Below are positions 8,032-9,135 of a DNA stretch of 9,135 nucleotides, piece by piece. Origin of the DNA: an uncultured Eubacteriales bacterium (GTDB lineage Bacteria > Bacillota > Clostridia > Oscillospirales > CAG-272); NCBI GenBank assembly GCA_900321265.1, contig ONVJ01000056.1, positions 1 through 9,135 on the forward strand. The letters run 5' to 3'. Each line of letters begins with the position of its first letter. Within the stretch, counting starts at the first letter, position 1. The position numbers were made by a program, and so were the translations under genes. The notes beneath the pieces were generated by a model. The model made no database searches, had not been told where the DNA came from, and saw only the letters and a list, made by a program, of their open reading frames with translations.

Positions 8032-8145
8032 TACCTCGGTTTCTGATTAGTCAGATCCCAAATCAAAGCTACCTCAGTTTCGGATCAATCAGATTCCGGG
8101 TCAAAGTTACCTCAGCTTCGGATCGCCAGTAAGTTCCCAGGTCAG
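8032..8145. repeat. 38-bp tandem repeat, about 2.5 copies, overlapping a gene end
   Basis: Copies start at 8032, 8070 and 8108. Copies 1 and 2 agree at 29 of 38 positions. Copy 3 agrees with copy 2 at 16 of its first 17 bases and then diverges with apparent small gaps. Each begins TACCTC(A/G)G on the + strand. Copy 3 is the coding end of the unknown - strand gene. Copies 1 and 2 lie after its stop, so they look like decayed duplicates of that 3' end. Confidence 0.8.
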
Positions 8146-9135
8146 ATACCTGTATTCAGGGAATGTGAGTCTTGCCTCGGAAGCGATACCCGAATAGCCT
8201 TCCCTCAGAAGATCGCAGCAGTAGCGTAGGTTCTCGTCAAAAAGCTCGGCCCGGATTATTTTATCGGGCACCGGACTGTGATCCTCTCCAGCCACGGCTT
8301 TGAATTCAAGATAGACGAATCCGCGCGAACCTGAATCGCCTTTCAGTGAGATAAGCAATTTTACGTTCCCTTCATTTTTTTCCTCATTGTATGTCAGAGC
8401 CAAAAGTCTGTTCCTGCCTTTGATAAAGATCTCCGGAGAAGGATCGCCGCTTTCGAGCTCAGCTTTGAGTTCTCCCGCAGAGAGGAAATAATCGCTCGCA
8501 TAATCTCCCCCGATATGCATGAGGGTAATCGATACCGAGGTTCTTAAGTAGCAGTAACCGGTGTTGGCGTAGCCGGATACCGCAAGGCTCAACAGATCGG
8601 CATATACATATTCCGGAACTCTGTAAAGGTCTTCGAAGCTCACGAGCACATAATGGTTGCCGTCTTTATCCGAAACCGCCCTCAGCCTGAGTTCGGTATC
8701 CGTTCTGATCTCACCGTTTACGTACATCGGATTTATCGACGCGAAATTCACAGGCACTCTTTCGCACTCCGCCAGTTCCGCGAGAAAGTCTCTCAGCAGT
8801 TTTTTGTACTCTTTACTGTACACTTCGATGCCGTAATTGCCTAATTGCGCGTAGAAGAAGGATATTTTGCCGGAATACTCGGGGGAGAAAACATAATCGT
8901 ACATTTTTTCCCGGGAATACTGTCCGTCCGAGTAGAATATCGCGTAATCAATATCCGCTGCCTCCTTCGGCATCCTGCTTTTCTTGATGAATGCAAGGGT
9001 TTCACCCCTGGTAGAGGAGAGCGTACATCTTTGGAAGCTTCCGGGCCTACTGGATCTAAGAGTGACAAATCCGTGGTTGGTGTACTCGACGTATACCGAG
9101 AATGTACCGTCTCTGTAATCCTCCACAAACACGTA
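8107..9135 (-). CDS. Unrecognised protein, N-terminus cut by window edge
   Basis: The frame is open from the window edge (9135) to TAA at 8107-8109, giving 342 residues. A GTG at 9130-9132 is in frame, but the frame continues beyond it, so the start is probably outside the window. I do not recognise a family. The sequence is rich in aromatic residues and short strand-like stretches (for example FSVYVEYTNHGFVTLRSS and YVLVSFEDLYRV), with charged segments between them and no clear membrane helix in the visible part. A helical stretch YSKEYKKLLRDFLAELAE lies near residues 106-123. It ends TWELTGDPKLR, and this end is repeated after the stop. Codon choice is more AT-tolerant than in the MoxR operon, which may point to a different history. 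A good terminator follows it. It is likely a real gene given its length and terminator. Confidence 0.75.
   Translation of the reverse strand, partial: YVFVEDYRDGTFSVYVEYTNHGFVTLRSSRPGSFQRCTLSSTRGETLAFIKKSRMPKEAADIDYAIFYSDGQYSREKMYDYVFSPEYSGKISFFYAQLGNYGIEVYSKEYKKLLRDFLAELAECERVPVNFASINPMYVNGEIRTDTELRLRAVSDKDGNHYVLVSFEDLYRVPEYVYADLLSLAVSGYANTGYCYLRTSVSITLMHIGGDYASDYFLSAGELKAELESGDPSPEIFIKGRNRLLALTYNEEKNEGNVKLLISLKGDSGSRGFVYLEFKAVAGEDHSPVPDKIIRAELFDENLRYCCDLLREGYSGIASEARLTFPEYRYLTWELTGDPKLR

Overview
The window looks like a chromosomal piece of a GC-rich member of the Clostridia, perhaps an uncultured gut Oscillospirales-type organism. The basis is strong Shine-Dalgarno sites, a HrcA/CIRCE heat-shock operator, a Firmicutes-style MoxR-DUF58-VWA operon and sigma-A-like promoter boxes. 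The taxon is inferred; no rRNA or other marker gene is present.

Bases 1-7063 (+ strand) hold one apparent operon: the C-terminal end of a Gln/Gly-rich protein, a MoxR AAA+ ATPase, a short soluble DUF58 protein, a BatA-like membrane VWA protein, and a 982-residue membrane protein with two VWA domains. The genes are tightly packed. moxR and the DUF58 gene share one base, the last two genes overlap by 17 bases, and one 66-base gap precedes the BatA-like gene. By analogy with MoxR/Bat systems, MoxR and DUF58 probably act in the cytoplasm, while the VWA proteins present their adhesion-like domains outside the membrane on two N-terminal helices and one C-terminal helix. The target of the system is not known from the sequence.

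Bases 7064-7189 separate convergent genes. They carry a perfect 22-bp hairpin, which is probably an operon-end terminator, and a small tandem array of palindromes running into the end of the next gene.

Bases 7190-7961 (- strand) form a small heat-shock unit: an hsp20 gene with a strong ribosome binding site, a structured leader of roughly 245-280 bases, sigma-A-like promoter candidates, and a near-perfect CIRCE element about 308 bases upstream of the start codon. Bases 7982-8014 are a good intrinsic terminator for the gene further upstream on the - strand.

Bases 8032-9135 contain an unrecognised - strand gene that is cut by the window edge. Its last ~38 bases appear to have been duplicated in tandem downstream, leaving decayed copies of its C-terminal coding end. 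Its base composition is visibly less GC-rich than that of the operon.

The points most worth following are the multi-VWA membrane operon, whose second VWA domain is inserted within a glutamine-amidotransferase-like domain; the CIRCE-controlled hsp20 with its long structured leader; and the 3'-end tandem duplication of the unknown gene.
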